33,929 nt of DNA from Clostridiales bacterium. GTDB lineage: Bacteria > Bacillota > Clostridia > Oscillospirales > Oscillospiraceae. Shown here one piece after another: positions 9,884 to 16,263 of the stretch. The notes under the pieces were generated by a model, which was given only the letters and a program-made list of their open reading frames with translations, was not told where the DNA came from and ran no database searches. Position 1 is the first letter of the stretch. Every line of letters starts with the position of its first letter. The position numbers and the translations under genes are program-made. Where the stretch lies: contig CABIXV010000008.1 of assembly GCA_902362775.1 (NCBI GenBank), positions 1,927-35,855 on the forward strand. The letters are read 5' to 3'.

Positions 9884-9912
9884 TTGACTTTGCCGGTTTA
9901 TAAAAGTACACT
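9884..9912 (+). promoter_or_regulatory. Promoter of the TraB/GumN-family gene
   Basis: TTGACT (9884-9889), 17-base spacer, TACACT (9907-9912). Start of transcription near 9919. The -10 box sits within AAGTACACTT, the inverted copy of the palindrome core at 9791-9800. Confidence 0.6.
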
Positions 9913-9950
9913 TAAACAGACTAAGGCAAATGGAGAAAGGACGTCTCACT

Positions 9951-11360
9951 ATGAAAAAATTTTTAGCGCTGCTGCTCTCCCTGGCTGTGGCCATGGGGGC
10001 ATCCCCCGCCATTCTGGCGGCCGAGGAGCAGGTCCAGCCTCTCCCAACCTGGGCCTACGGCGTGCTGGCAGATGGATATGCTATGGGACTTTTTGGTGAC
10101 GAGCTGTACACGGACCACGGCAAGACCATCACAGATGAGCAGTTGAACAAGATGACACAGGTGGTGGCTGACAAGCTGGCCCTGCTGGGTGTGGAGCAGC
10201 GGGAGGCGGATGACGCCGGCCTGGTCCTCGATACGACCCGCGGCGGTGTGCTCAACGCTTTGTACCAGGAGGCGGCCGCTTACGCCTTTCCCGGCGTGGA
10301 GGAGGGGCCAGAGGCCTTCATGACTGAGGTGGGCGCGATAGCCGGCGACGGCACCGGGCTGAATCTGGACCGTCCCTGCACTCTGCTGGAGGGGGCCGCT
10401 ATGGCCAACAGCCTGATCCTCAATCTATATGACCAGCAGAACGCCGGCTCCCTGGGTCTGCTGTGGAAGGCGGAGGGCAACAGCAACACCTTGTACCTGC
10501 TGGGCTCCATCCATACGGACGTGAACAACACCTACCCCATCCATAAGCAGCTGCGGGACATCATTCTGAACGCCGAGCAGGTGACCTTTGAGTTGGACTT
10601 CAATGACCAGGCCCAGATCGCCGAGTTTGCCGCCATGCAGACCTATGCCGACGGTACGACCCTGGCCGACCACATCTCCCCGGAGCTGTATCAGGTGGTA
10701 GTGGAAACCGCCGCTCAGATGGGGATGGATGAGCAGACCATCGCCCAGTACAAAGCTTGGGCCCTGGCCAACAGCTTTTCCTCCCTGGCTACGATGGATG
10801 AGACCACCAGCTCCAATGCCATGGCCATTGATATGTATGTCAACGCCAAGGCGGTCAATGCCGGCATCGCCATCGACGCTGTGGAGACCTATGCCTTCCA
10901 GGGCGGTATTTTTGACGGCCTGTCCCCTGAGTACCAGGAGGTATACCTGGCCAGCGGCCTGCTGATGATTCTGGACCCTGATTCCATGAGCCAGCAGACG
11001 AAGGACGCCCTGACCGCCGTGCTGGGGGAGGAGGCCTTTGAGCCCGCCACCCAGGAGGCCCTGCAGGAGGAGGTGGCCCAGATCGGTGCCATGATGGACA
11101 CCTGGAAGAGCCGGGACGTGGAGAGCTTTGACCAGATCTATGATAAGGATGCCATCCTGAACAGCGACGACGAGCTGAACAGCAAGCTGTTCACCGACCG
11201 GGACCCCGGCATGATCGCCTATGCGGATGAGTATCTGAAGCGGGAGGGCTCCCACACCGGCCTGCTGGTGGTGGGCGCCGGCCACATGGTGGGCGAGACC
11301 GGCGTTGTCCAGGGGCTGAAGGACCTGGGCTACACGGTAGAAGTGGTGCCTGCTCCCTGA
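9951..11360 (+). CDS. Secreted TraB/GumN-family protein
   Basis: A 469-residue exported protein. Residues 1-24 are a signal peptide (M-K-K-F, a Leu/Ala-rich core, then A-I-L-A-A-E). Residues about 25-165 resemble degenerate S-layer-homology repeats: W-A-Y-G-V-L-A-D-G-Y-A-M-G-L-F-G and, later, G-D-G-T-G-L-N-L-D-R-P-C-T-L-L-E. From about residue 170 the TraB/GumN domain begins with L-Y-L-L-G-S-I-H, and it closes near the C-terminus with the second signature G-A-G-H-M-V-G-E-T-G. The two conserved His-containing motifs suggest a metal-dependent hydrolase fold related to Tiki proteases; activity here is unproven. GAGAAAGGA at 9933-9941 sets ATG 9951. It is a single gene between its own promoter and terminator. 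Confidence 0.87.
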   Translation: MKKFLALLLSLAVAMGASPAILAAEEQVQPLPTWAYGVLADGYAMGLFGDELYTDHGKTITDEQLNKMTQVVADKLALLGVEQREADDAGLVLDTTRGGVLNALYQEAAAYAFPGVEEGPEAFMTEVGAIAGDGTGLNLDRPCTLLEGAAMANSLILNLYDQQNAGSLGLLWKAEGNSNTLYLLGSIHTDVNNTYPIHKQLRDIILNAEQVTFELDFNDQAQIAEFAAMQTYADGTTLADHISPELYQVVVETAAQMGMDEQTIAQYKAWALANSFSSLATMDETTSSNAMAIDMYVNAKAVNAGIAIDAVETYAFQGGIFDGLSPEYQEVYLASGLLMILDPDSMSQQTKDALTAVLGEEAFEPATQEALQEEVAQIGAMMDTWKSRDVESFDQIYDKDAILNSDDELNSKLFTDRDPGMIAYADEYLKREGSHTGLLVVGAGHMVGETGVVQGLKDLGYTVEVVPAP

Positions 11361-11377
11361 TATGAAATGATATGGAG

Positions 11378-11408
11378 AGATCCCCCGGACAAAACCGGGG
11401 GATCTTTT
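11378..11408 (+). terminator. Intrinsic terminator after the TraB-family gene
   Basis: AGATCCCCCGG (11378-11388) pairs perfectly with CCGGGGGATCT (11395-11405), 6-base loop, then TTTTGT. Confidence 0.88.
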
Positions 11409-11464
11409 GTATTAAAATTAACTGAAGGTTAATATCCGCTCCCGTTCTCTGTCGTACTGCTCCA

Positions 11465-11493
11465 TTGTAGCGGGCGGGAAAGTCTGGTATGAT
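11465..11493 (+). promoter_or_regulatory. Promoter of the XRE regulator gene
   Basis: TTGTAG (11465-11470), 17-base spacer, TATGAT (11488-11493), with TGG directly before the -10 as an extended element. Predicted start near 11500, leaving about 19 bases of leader. Confidence 0.65.
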
Positions 11494-11518
11494 GGTGGAA
11501 AGACAGGAGGAGAAGCTT

Positions 11519-12580
11519 ATGAAAATCCATGACGTAATCCGTACCCGCCGCCAGACCATGGGACTGACCCAGGAGGGACTGGCTGATAGGCTCGGAGTTA
11601 GTGCCCCGGCAGTAAATAAATGGGAGAAAGGGCTCAATTACCCAGATATTACCCTTCTGCCTTCCCTGGCCCGGACCCTGGGGGTGGATCTGAACACCCT
11701 GCTGTCTTTTCAGGAGGACCTGACCCAAGAGGAAATTGGTTTATTTCTGAACCGAGTCTATGAGACGGCCCAGGGGGAGGCGCTTGCCGCGGCCTTTGAT
11801 TTGGCCAGGAGTAAGTTGCGGGAGTTTCCCAATAGTGACCTGCTCGCCTTCAGCTTGGCGGGGCTGCTGGAGGGAATATTGACTCTGTTACCTGGCGGCA
11901 CAGAGGGGGAGCGGCAGACCTGGCAGGAGGAGATCGACGCTCTCTATGAGCGGTGTGTCAGCAGTGCGGACGCAAGGGTGTGTGAAGCCGCTACCTACAC
12001 TGTGGCCTCTAAGTGTATTAGCCGGGGGGAGTTGGACCGGGCCCAGACCCTGTTGGACCAGTTATCCGATACCCATATGGACAAGCGTACTCTCACCGCC
12101 TCCCTGCGGAGGAAGGAGGGAAAGATCGAGGAGGCCTGGACTATCCTGGAGCGGGACTTGTTTGACCGGGCCCATGCCATCCAGACCACCCTCCTCCACA
12201 TGATCGAGCTGGCGATTGAGGAGGGGGACAAGGAGGCGGCTCACCACTTTTCTGATACGGCTGAGGCAGAGGGGAGAGTCATGGGCCTTACCGATTACGC
12301 TGTGCTGTCCGCTCCCCTCCAGTTGGCCATGGCAGAACGGAACGGCCCACGGGCGCTGGAGTTGCTGGAGAGACTGCTCCACTCTTTGACGGTCCCCTGG
12401 GATTTGAGTGAATCTTCTCTGTATCGCCATCTACCCACCAAGAACGAAACCGGGGAGGCCCAGAGCATGTTGCTCAAGCCTCTGCTGGACCAGTTGGACC
12501 TGGACCCGGAGGCTCAATTTTTGAAGGGTGTACCAGGCTATCAGGAGCTAGTGGAGCAGTACCAGACGTGGAAGGGATAA
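11519..12580 (+). CDS. XRE-family transcriptional regulator with long helical C-terminal domain
   Basis: A 353-residue protein. Residues about 4-60 are an XRE/Cro-type helix-turn-helix: R-R-Q-T-M-G-L-T-Q-E-G-L-A-D-R-L-G, recognition helix V-S-A-P-A-V-N-K-W-E-K-G, then Y-P-D-I-T-L-L-P-S-L-A. The remaining 290 residues are mostly amphipathic helices rich in Leu, Ala and Glu, compatible with TPR-like repeats that could sense a ligand or peptide; this is inference. AGGAGGAG (11505-11512) sets ATG 11519; the upstream in-frame ATG at 11489 lies in the promoter -10 and is rejected. Its target is unknown. It converges on the DERD membrane-protein operon and shares the terminator at 12585. Confidence 0.88.
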   Translation: MKIHDVIRTRRQTMGLTQEGLADRLGVSAPAVNKWEKGLNYPDITLLPSLARTLGVDLNTLLSFQEDLTQEEIGLFLNRVYETAQGEALAAAFDLARSKLREFPNSDLLAFSLAGLLEGILTLLPGGTEGERQTWQEEIDALYERCVSSADARVCEAATYTVASKCISRGELDRAQTLLDQLSDTHMDKRTLTASLRRKEGKIEEAWTILERDLFDRAHAIQTTLLHMIELAIEEGDKEAAHHFSDTAEAEGRVMGLTDYAVLSAPLQLAMAERNGPRALELLERLLHSLTVPWDLSESSLYRHLPTKNETGEAQSMLLKPLLDQLDLDPEAQFLKGVPGYQELVEQYQTWKG

Positions 12581-12584
12581 AGGA

Positions 12585-12614
12585 GCGGGGCGGCCAATGG
12601 CCGCCCGCTTTTTA
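12585..12614. terminator. Terminator between the XRE gene and the convergent minus-strand operon
   Basis: GCGGGGCGGCC (12585-12595) pairs with GGCCGCCCGC (12599-12608) with one bulged G and a 3-base loop; TTTTT follows on the plus strand. Use by the minus-strand operon is possible but its T-run is weak. Confidence 0.85.
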
Positions 12615-12619
12615 TCTAT

Positions 12620-12982
12620 TTATCCCAGCTTACGGATCCTGGCCCACAGCTTTTCCTTGTTTTCGTCCAGCATCCGAACCGCCTTTAGAATCCCCAGCAG
12701 GGGAATGAGCAGGGCCAGCACAGCCGGAGCGGGAAAACAAAAATGAGAATAGAGCAGGTATCCCACCCAGCCCAGGGCCAAATGGGGGACAGTGTAAAAG
12801 ACAAAGAACACAGCCGTATATCCCCGGTTGCTTAACGTCCTGAAATACTGGTCCCATTTTTCACCATCCATATGGGATATTTTCGATTTCATCCAGACGG
12901 CCAGCAAAAACAGTCCGATGGCTAACAGAGCAGCCAGCTTCTGCAGCAGGTAGAAGGAGAGCACGCCTCCAATGATCCACAT
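12620..12982 (-). CDS. Small membrane protein of unknown function
   Basis: A 120-residue protein with three or four predicted transmembrane helices (about 2-28, 50-75 and 80-100), beginning M-W-I-I-G-G-V-L-S-F-Y-L-L-Q-K and ending in a basic tail K-L-W-A-R-I-R-K-L-G. Not recognised as a named family. ATG 12982 is chosen because AAAGGAGG lies 6 bases upstream on the minus strand; longer upstream readings have no membrane character. It is the last of five genes behind the small HTH regulator (14389). It lacks the DERD motif of its three upstream neighbours. Confidence 0.72.
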   Translation of the reverse strand: MWIIGGVLSFYLLQKLAALLAIGLFLLAVWMKSKISHMDGEKWDQYFRTLSNRGYTAVFFVFYTVPHLALGWVGYLLYSHFCFPAPAVLALLIPLLGILKAVRMLDENKEKLWARIRKLG

Positions 12983-12995
12983 GGATATCCTCCTT

Positions 12996-13328
12996 TCAGC
13001 TTCCGAAGGTGAACCAGGCCAGCAGGGTGGCGCCGAGAGCTCCCAGAAGAAGGCCGCCCCAGAGATAGGGCTTCTCCTCGTAGGCACTGGAGCGGTACAG
13101 CATACTGGCGGACATTCCCAACAGGAGAAGGGCCAGACCGCCCCGCCAGGCGGACTCCCCCTTCACGGCGCACAGAACGGTGAACAATTCCAGACAGCCC
13201 GCCCCAAAGCCAAGAGCCTTGCTGTTGGCACGGGCCTCAATTTCCTGATCCCGTTCGTCATATAACGGGCGGCGATTGGCCCATTTGACAGGCTGTTCTA
13301 TAACATTTTTCTTATCCTCGGCGCTCAT
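12996..13328 (-). CDS. DERD-motif small membrane protein 3
   Basis: A 110-residue protein: a cytoplasmic N-terminus of about 40 residues carrying L-Y-D-E-R-D-Q-E-I-E-A-R-A-N-S-K, then about three hydrophobic helices. The D-E-R-D motif followed by a helix and a small residue is shared with the two genes upstream in the operon, so the three look like diverged paralogues. The layout resembles DUF2178/DUF3796-type membrane proteins that often sit next to small HTH regulators; the family label is tentative. The ATG at 13328 overlaps the end of the upstream gene by 17 bases, implying translational coupling. Function unknown. Confidence 0.75.
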   Translation of the reverse strand: MSAEDKKNVIEQPVKWANRRPLYDERDQEIEARANSKALGFGAGCLELFTVLCAVKGESAWRGGLALLLLGMSASMLYRSSAYEEKPYLWGGLLLGALGATLLAWFTFGS

Positions 13329-13728
13329 AGTAGAAATTCACCCCCAACATAATGATGAACATGGCGATCAATACGCCGCACAGAGTGGCGGCAACGGACA
13401 GCGCGAGAGCGGACTTGGTAAAGCCGTACAGTACAAGGGCTATCCAGCAGCCGCCCAGCAGCAGGTAGTTCATGATACGGACCGTCGCGTGGCCGGACTT
13501 GATCGCCAGATAGCGGTCCCGCTCATCGGCGTACCGGGAGAGCTCCTCCTCGATCCCTCGGTGGGTGAAGGCGAAATAAAAGTTGACCAGGGAAATGGAC
13601 ACAGCCAGCAGGGCGGACAGGAGGAAACGAAGCTGAAAGCCGTCCAATAGGAGTTTACAGGCACAGGCGGCCGCCAAAAACATCAACAGGATGCCGGAGG
13701 CCAGATTCCGGACGCTTTTGATCTTCAC
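13312..13728 (-). CDS. DERD-motif small membrane protein 2
   Basis: A 138-residue protein with four predicted transmembrane helices in two pairs (about 10-28 and 32-52; 82-102 and 108-130), separated by a cytoplasmic segment with Y-A-D-E-R-D-R-Y-L-A-I-K-S-G-H. This 2+2 arrangement with a central D-E-R-D segment is the same as in the neighbour encoded at 13741-14172. It starts with GTG at 13728; AGGAGG lies 8 bases upstream. Operon member, 12 bases after the preceding stop. Function unknown; a duplicate of its neighbour by motif and topology. Confidence 0.77.
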   Translation of the reverse strand: MKIKSVRNLASGILLMFLAAACACKLLLDGFQLRFLLSALLAVSISLVNFYFAFTHRGIEEELSRYADERDRYLAIKSGHATVRIMNYLLLGGCWIALVLYGFTKSALALSVAATLCGVLIAMFIIMLGVNFYYERRG

Positions 13729-13740
13729 AGGACGAACCTC

Positions 13741-14172
13741 CTAGACATGTTTTTCATAATAGACGGCAAAGATAATGGACAGGATGAAGCATAGGCTCAC
13801 ATTCAGTCCACAGATTAGGAAAAGGAAGCCGAATACAAGTTTTTTTGTGACGGCATAGGCCAGAACCCCCGCCAGCATGAGGGCCATCTGAACATAAAAG
13901 AGGATGTTGCCCACCATGGCGTCCCCCTTCAGGCGGACCAGCTTGTTGCGTTCGTCCCGTTCCTCGGTCTTATCCTCGATGGTGGCCCGTTTGGAGAAAG
14001 CCCGGACAAAACCGGTGACGCCCATTGCCAACAGGAGCACGGAGAGGATCACCGACTTGATCTGCTGGGGCAGAAAATCATGGGGGTCGACAATATCTCG
14101 GTACAGACAGAAGAGACCGCCTATCGTCCAGAACACGCCCCAAATGAGACCTTTTTTGTTATATATTTTCAT
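13741..14172 (-). CDS. DERD-motif small membrane protein 1
   Basis: A 143-residue protein with two hydrophobic helices (about 7-22 and 36-56), a cytoplasmic segment [15 protein letters not shown], and two more helices (about 85-105 and 110-135). The E-R-D-E-R-N-K-L segment is the fullest version of the motif shared by the next two genes. ATG 14172 is used because GGAGG lies 9 bases upstream; an in-frame start at 14319 would run through the regulator gene in another frame. The start overlaps the regulator end by 14 bases, so regulator and membrane protein are likely translationally coupled. Function unknown. Confidence 0.78.
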   Translation of the reverse strand: MKIYNKKGLIWGVFWTIGGLFCLYRDIVDPHDFLPQQIKSVILSVLLLAMGVTGFVRAFSKRATIEDKTEERDERNKLVRLKGDAMVGNILFYVQMALMLAGVLAYAVTKKLVFGFLFLICGLNVSLCFILSIIFAVYYEKHV

Positions 14173-14389
14173 ATTCCTTGTCCTCCAGCTCCTTGTTTTC
14201 TTCCAGGCAGCATAGCTCCTCCAGACTGACTCCGAACACCAGAGCGATGCGGTAGGCCAGCAGCAGAGAGGGGTTGTACTGCTCCTTTTCAATGGAGATG
14301 ATCGTGCGGGAGGATACATGGACCAAGTCGGCCAACTGCTGCTGGGTCATGCCGGCGGCGGCCCGAAGCTCCCGGACTTTGTTTTTCAA
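14159..14389 (-). CDS. Small XRE-family HTH regulator (YozG-like), probable autoregulator
   Basis: A 76-residue DNA-binding protein that is almost only a helix-turn-helix: [19 protein letters not shown], recognition helix [11 protein letters not shown], then [12 protein letters not shown] and F-G-V-S-L-E-E-L. The short acidic tail ends [10 protein letters not shown]. It starts with TTG at 14389 behind GGGAGGAGGG. Such regulators commonly lead operons of small membrane proteins, as here. Two palindromes of the form TGAAG-N4-CTTCA lie just upstream in its promoter region and are the obvious operator candidates. Confidence 0.9.
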   Translation of the reverse strand: MKNKVRELRAAAGMTQQQLADLVHVSSRTIISIEKEQYNPSLLLAYRIALVFGVSLEELCCLEENKELEDKEYENI

Positions 14390-14413
14390 ACCCGATCCCT
14401 CCTCCCTTTGGAT

Positions 14414-14444
14414 ATGAAGTATACTTCATGTGAAGCTTGCTTCA
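14414..14444. promoter_or_regulatory. Tandem operator palindromes TGAAG-N4-CTTCA
   Basis: ATGAAGTATACTTCAT (14414-14429) is a perfect 16-base palindrome. TGAAGCTTGCTTCA (14431-14444) follows one base later with the same TGAAG...CTTCA arms. Centres are 16 bases apart, about 1.5 helical turns. They lie just downstream of the minus-strand -10 box, over the predicted start of transcription, a repressing position. Confidence 0.75.
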
Positions 14445-14445
14445 T

Positions 14446-14473
14446 ATTATACACAGGAGGGAGCTTTTGTCAA
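14446..14473 (-). promoter_or_regulatory. Consensus promoter of the HTH/DERD operon
   Basis: Reading the minus strand: TTGACA (14473-14468), 16-base spacer, TATAAT (14451-14446). Both boxes match the sigma-A consensus exactly, so the promoter should be strong unless repressed. Confidence 0.85.
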
Positions 14474-14558
14474 GCTGCTGGAAAACATTTTTTTCATGGA
14501 GAAATTTCCGCTTGGCCGCACATACTGTTCCCGAAGGGACAAGGAAGGGGCGGAGCGG

Positions 14559-15314
14559 GTGAAAACAGGAAAAATACTTTGGCTGGCGGCATGGCTGGCG
14601 GCCTTTCTCCTATGGCCGGGACCGCCGCAGGAGCTGGCTATGACAGGGGGAGCGACTACGGTGGAGCTTGAGGAGGGAGAGCCGCCGCTGGTGGCACTGA
14701 CCTTTGACGATGGCCCCAGAAATTCCACCACCGGCCGGCTGCTGGACGGACTGGCGCTGCGGGAGGTGCCCGCCACCTTTTTCCTGGTGGGCAACCGGAT
14801 CGAGGGCAGCGAGGAGCTGATACGCCGTATGGCGGCAGACGGACACCAGATTGGGATTCATACCTTTGAACACGTCGTGGTATCAGACCTATCCCGCAAG
14901 GATTTTGACCTTCAGGTGGGCAAGACAAGGGCGCTTTTGGCAGAGATCCTGGGCGATGGGGAGTTTTGGCTGCGTCCCCCCTACGGCCTATTTGACAGCT
15001 CGGTTCGCAAGTGGGCGGACTGCCCCATCATTCTGTGGTCGGTGGACCCGGAGGACTGGAAGGACAAGGATGTGGACCGCATTGTGGCAGCGGTGGTAGA
15101 ACATGTGAAGGATGGGGATATTATCCTGATGCACGATATCTTTGACACCTCAGTAGATGCGGCGCTGCGGGTAGTGGATAATCTGTTGTCTGAGGGTTAC
15201 TGTTTTGTCACCGTGGAACAGCTGATGGAGGAGCGGCAGGTGGAGCCAGCGGAGGGAACTGTATTCCGGGCCCTGCCGCCGAAGGGAGAGGATGGGAAAT
15301 CCTCTGGATCATAG
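14559..15314 (+). CDS. Polysaccharide deacetylase (NodB domain), membrane-anchored or secreted
   Basis: Metal-dependent carbohydrate esterase 4 that removes acetyl groups from N-acetylated glycans such as peptidoglycan. The 251-residue product starts with a signal anchor (K-I-L-W-L-A-A-W-L-A-A-F-L-L) and has all NodB motifs: T-F-D-D-G-P with catalytic and metal Asp50/Asp51, H-T-F-E-H with metal ligands His101/His105, R-P-P-Y-G at 139-143, and L-M-H-D with His192. GTG 14559 is chosen because it places a signal segment at the start with AGGAAGGGG 8 bases upstream; a longer frame from 14430 begins inside the operator of the divergent operon. I cannot see a clear promoter for it. Sporulation-type roles (PdaA/PdaB-like) are possible but not shown. 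Confidence 0.88.
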   Translation: MKTGKILWLAAWLAAFLLWPGPPQELAMTGGATTVELEEGEPPLVALTFDDGPRNSTTGRLLDGLALREVPATFFLVGNRIEGSEELIRRMAADGHQIGIHTFEHVVVSDLSRKDFDLQVGKTRALLAEILGDGEFWLRPPYGLFDSSVRKWADCPIILWSVDPEDWKDKDVDRIVAAVVEHVKDGDIILMHDIFDTSVDAALRVVDNLLSEGYCFVTVEQLMEERQVEPAEGTVFRALPPKGEDGKSSGS

Positions 15315-15353
15315 ATAAGGGCGGCCCTGGGACGATTAAATTTGTAAAAACGA

Positions 15354-15382
15354 TTGTATTTTCCCCCGGTATCAGGTAAAAT
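15354..15382 (+). promoter_or_regulatory. Promoter of the 56-residue membrane protein gene
   Basis: TTGTAT (15354-15359), 17-base spacer, TAAAAT (15377-15382). Start of transcription near 15389. Confidence 0.7.
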
Positions 15383-15418
15383 AGCGATAACCAGTAAAAA
15401 CAAAGGAGGAAAACAGAT

Positions 15419-15589
15419 ATGAAGATAGCCCGTTTCGTCCTGAAGATCGTGGCTCTGTCCCTGGGCGCCGCCGCCATGGTCTGCGCCATCATCGCCTATT
15501 GGGATGCGTTGGTTGAGCTGTGCGGGCACGCCAAGGGGAAGCTGCAGCGCACAGCCTGTGCCTCTGAGTATGACGATTACGAGGAGTAA
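15419..15589 (+). CDS. 56-residue single-pass membrane protein
   Basis: A small gene with every sign of expression: its own promoter (15354), AAAGGAGG at 15402-15409, an ATG start at 15419, and a strong terminator right after. The product starts with basic M-K-I-A-R-F-V-L-K, has one transmembrane helix (about residues 10-27, I-V-A-L-S-L-G-A-A-A-M-V-C-A-I-I-A), and ends in a cytoplasmic-looking tail with two Cys and an acidic end Y-D-D-Y-E-E. It may be conserved in related Oscillospiraceae, but I know of no function. The deacetylase lies 104 bases upstream. Confidence 0.8.
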   Translation: MKIARFVLKIVALSLGAAAMVCAIIAYWDALVELCGHAKGKLQRTACASEYDDYEE

Positions 15590-15610
15590 ATTCCCGTGAA
15601 AGGCCATAGA

Positions 15611-15648
15611 ATAGAGGGCCGCCCAGGAAGGGCAGGCCCTCTATTTTG
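15611..15648 (+). terminator. Intrinsic terminator after the small membrane protein gene
   Basis: ATAGAGGGCC (15611-15620) pairs with GGCCCTCTAT (15635-15644), extended inside by GCCC/GGGC; TTTT follows. Confidence 0.9.
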
Positions 15649-15698
15649 CTATTATTAGGGAAGGATGTAAACAGTTTTTGAATTTCAACGGGACCGTC

Positions 15699-15726
15699 TT
15701 GACATTTTTTAGAGCGGTGTTAAAAT
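15699..15726 (+). promoter_or_regulatory. Promoter of the MarR-ABC operon
   Basis: TTGACA (15699-15704), 16-base spacer, TAAAAT (15721-15726). Start of transcription near 15733, at the edge of the operator repeats. Confidence 0.78.
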
Positions 15727-15760
15727 AATCAACGTGTTAATTATTAACCCGTTAATTAAT
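15717..15760. promoter_or_regulatory. Probable MarR operator: overlapping GTTAAT palindromes
   Basis: GTTAATTATTAAC (15736-15748) is a perfect palindrome around a central T, and ATTAAC-CC-GTTAAT (15743-15756) is a second that shares an arm with it. GTTAA recurs at 15719, 15736 and 15751 (17 and 15 base steps). Lying from the -10 box across the start of transcription, it fits an autorepressor site. Confidence 0.68.
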
Positions 15761-15779
15761 TGGAAAGGAGGGGAGTGCT

Positions 15780-16262
15780 TTGATCCCGGTCTCCAACGAG
15801 CTGGAGCTGCTGTCCCAGCAGATCAACCTGGCGCACCGGGCCGCTGTTCAGGCGGAATTGATCGCCGCGGACCTAAACGAGATCGGCCACCCCATGCTGC
15901 TGACCATCCTGCAAAGCTGTGCCGACAGCGACCCGGACGGCCAGTGTCACGCCCAGCGGGAGCTGGCCGAGTTGCTGCATATCTCGCCGGCTGCGGTGGC
16001 AAACTCACTGAAATCACTGGAAAAGGGAGGATATATCCGACGGGAGCGCGGACGAGACGCGCGGCGCAACCGTGTGCTGCTTACCTCCAAGGGGCAGCAG
16101 GCGGTCATCGGCTGCCAAATGGCCTTTGAAACTGTGTCCCGGCGGATGCTCCAGGGCTTCTCCCCGGTGGAGCGGGAGCAGTTGCTCTCCTTCCGCCGGC
16201 GAATGCTCCATAACTTGCGGGGGGAGTCCCCCACAAAGACCCAAGCAAAGGAGGAACCTTAA
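15780..16262 (+). CDS. MarR-family transcriptional regulator
   Basis: A 160-residue winged-helix dimer of the MarR type, predicted to repress its own operon and respond to a small toxic ligand. The HTH is C-H-A-Q-R-E-L-A-E-L-L-H-I-S-P-A-A-V-A-N (two helices) near residue 60, followed by S-L-E-K-G-G-Y-I-R-R-E-R and the wing D-A-R-R-N-R-V-L-L-T-S-K-G. The start is TTG at 15780 behind AAGGAGGGG (15764-15772); a GTG at 15775 is out of frame. It lies one base ahead of the ABC gene in the common MarR-ABC-ABC layout, so it likely controls the exporter. Confidence 0.92.
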   Translation: MIPVSNELELLSQQINLAHRAAVQAELIAADLNEIGHPMLLTILQSCADSDPDGQCHAQRELAELLHISPAAVANSLKSLEKGGYIRRERGRDARRNRVLLTSKGQQAVIGCQMAFETVSRRMLQGFSPVEREQLLSFRRRMLHNLRGESPTKTQAKEEP

Positions 16263-16263
16263 T

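Noticed and set aside
14430..14558. An earlier start (14430) for the polysaccharide deacetylase
   Set aside because: It begins inside the operator palindromes of the divergent operon, has no ribosome site, and would push the signal segment to residue 44.
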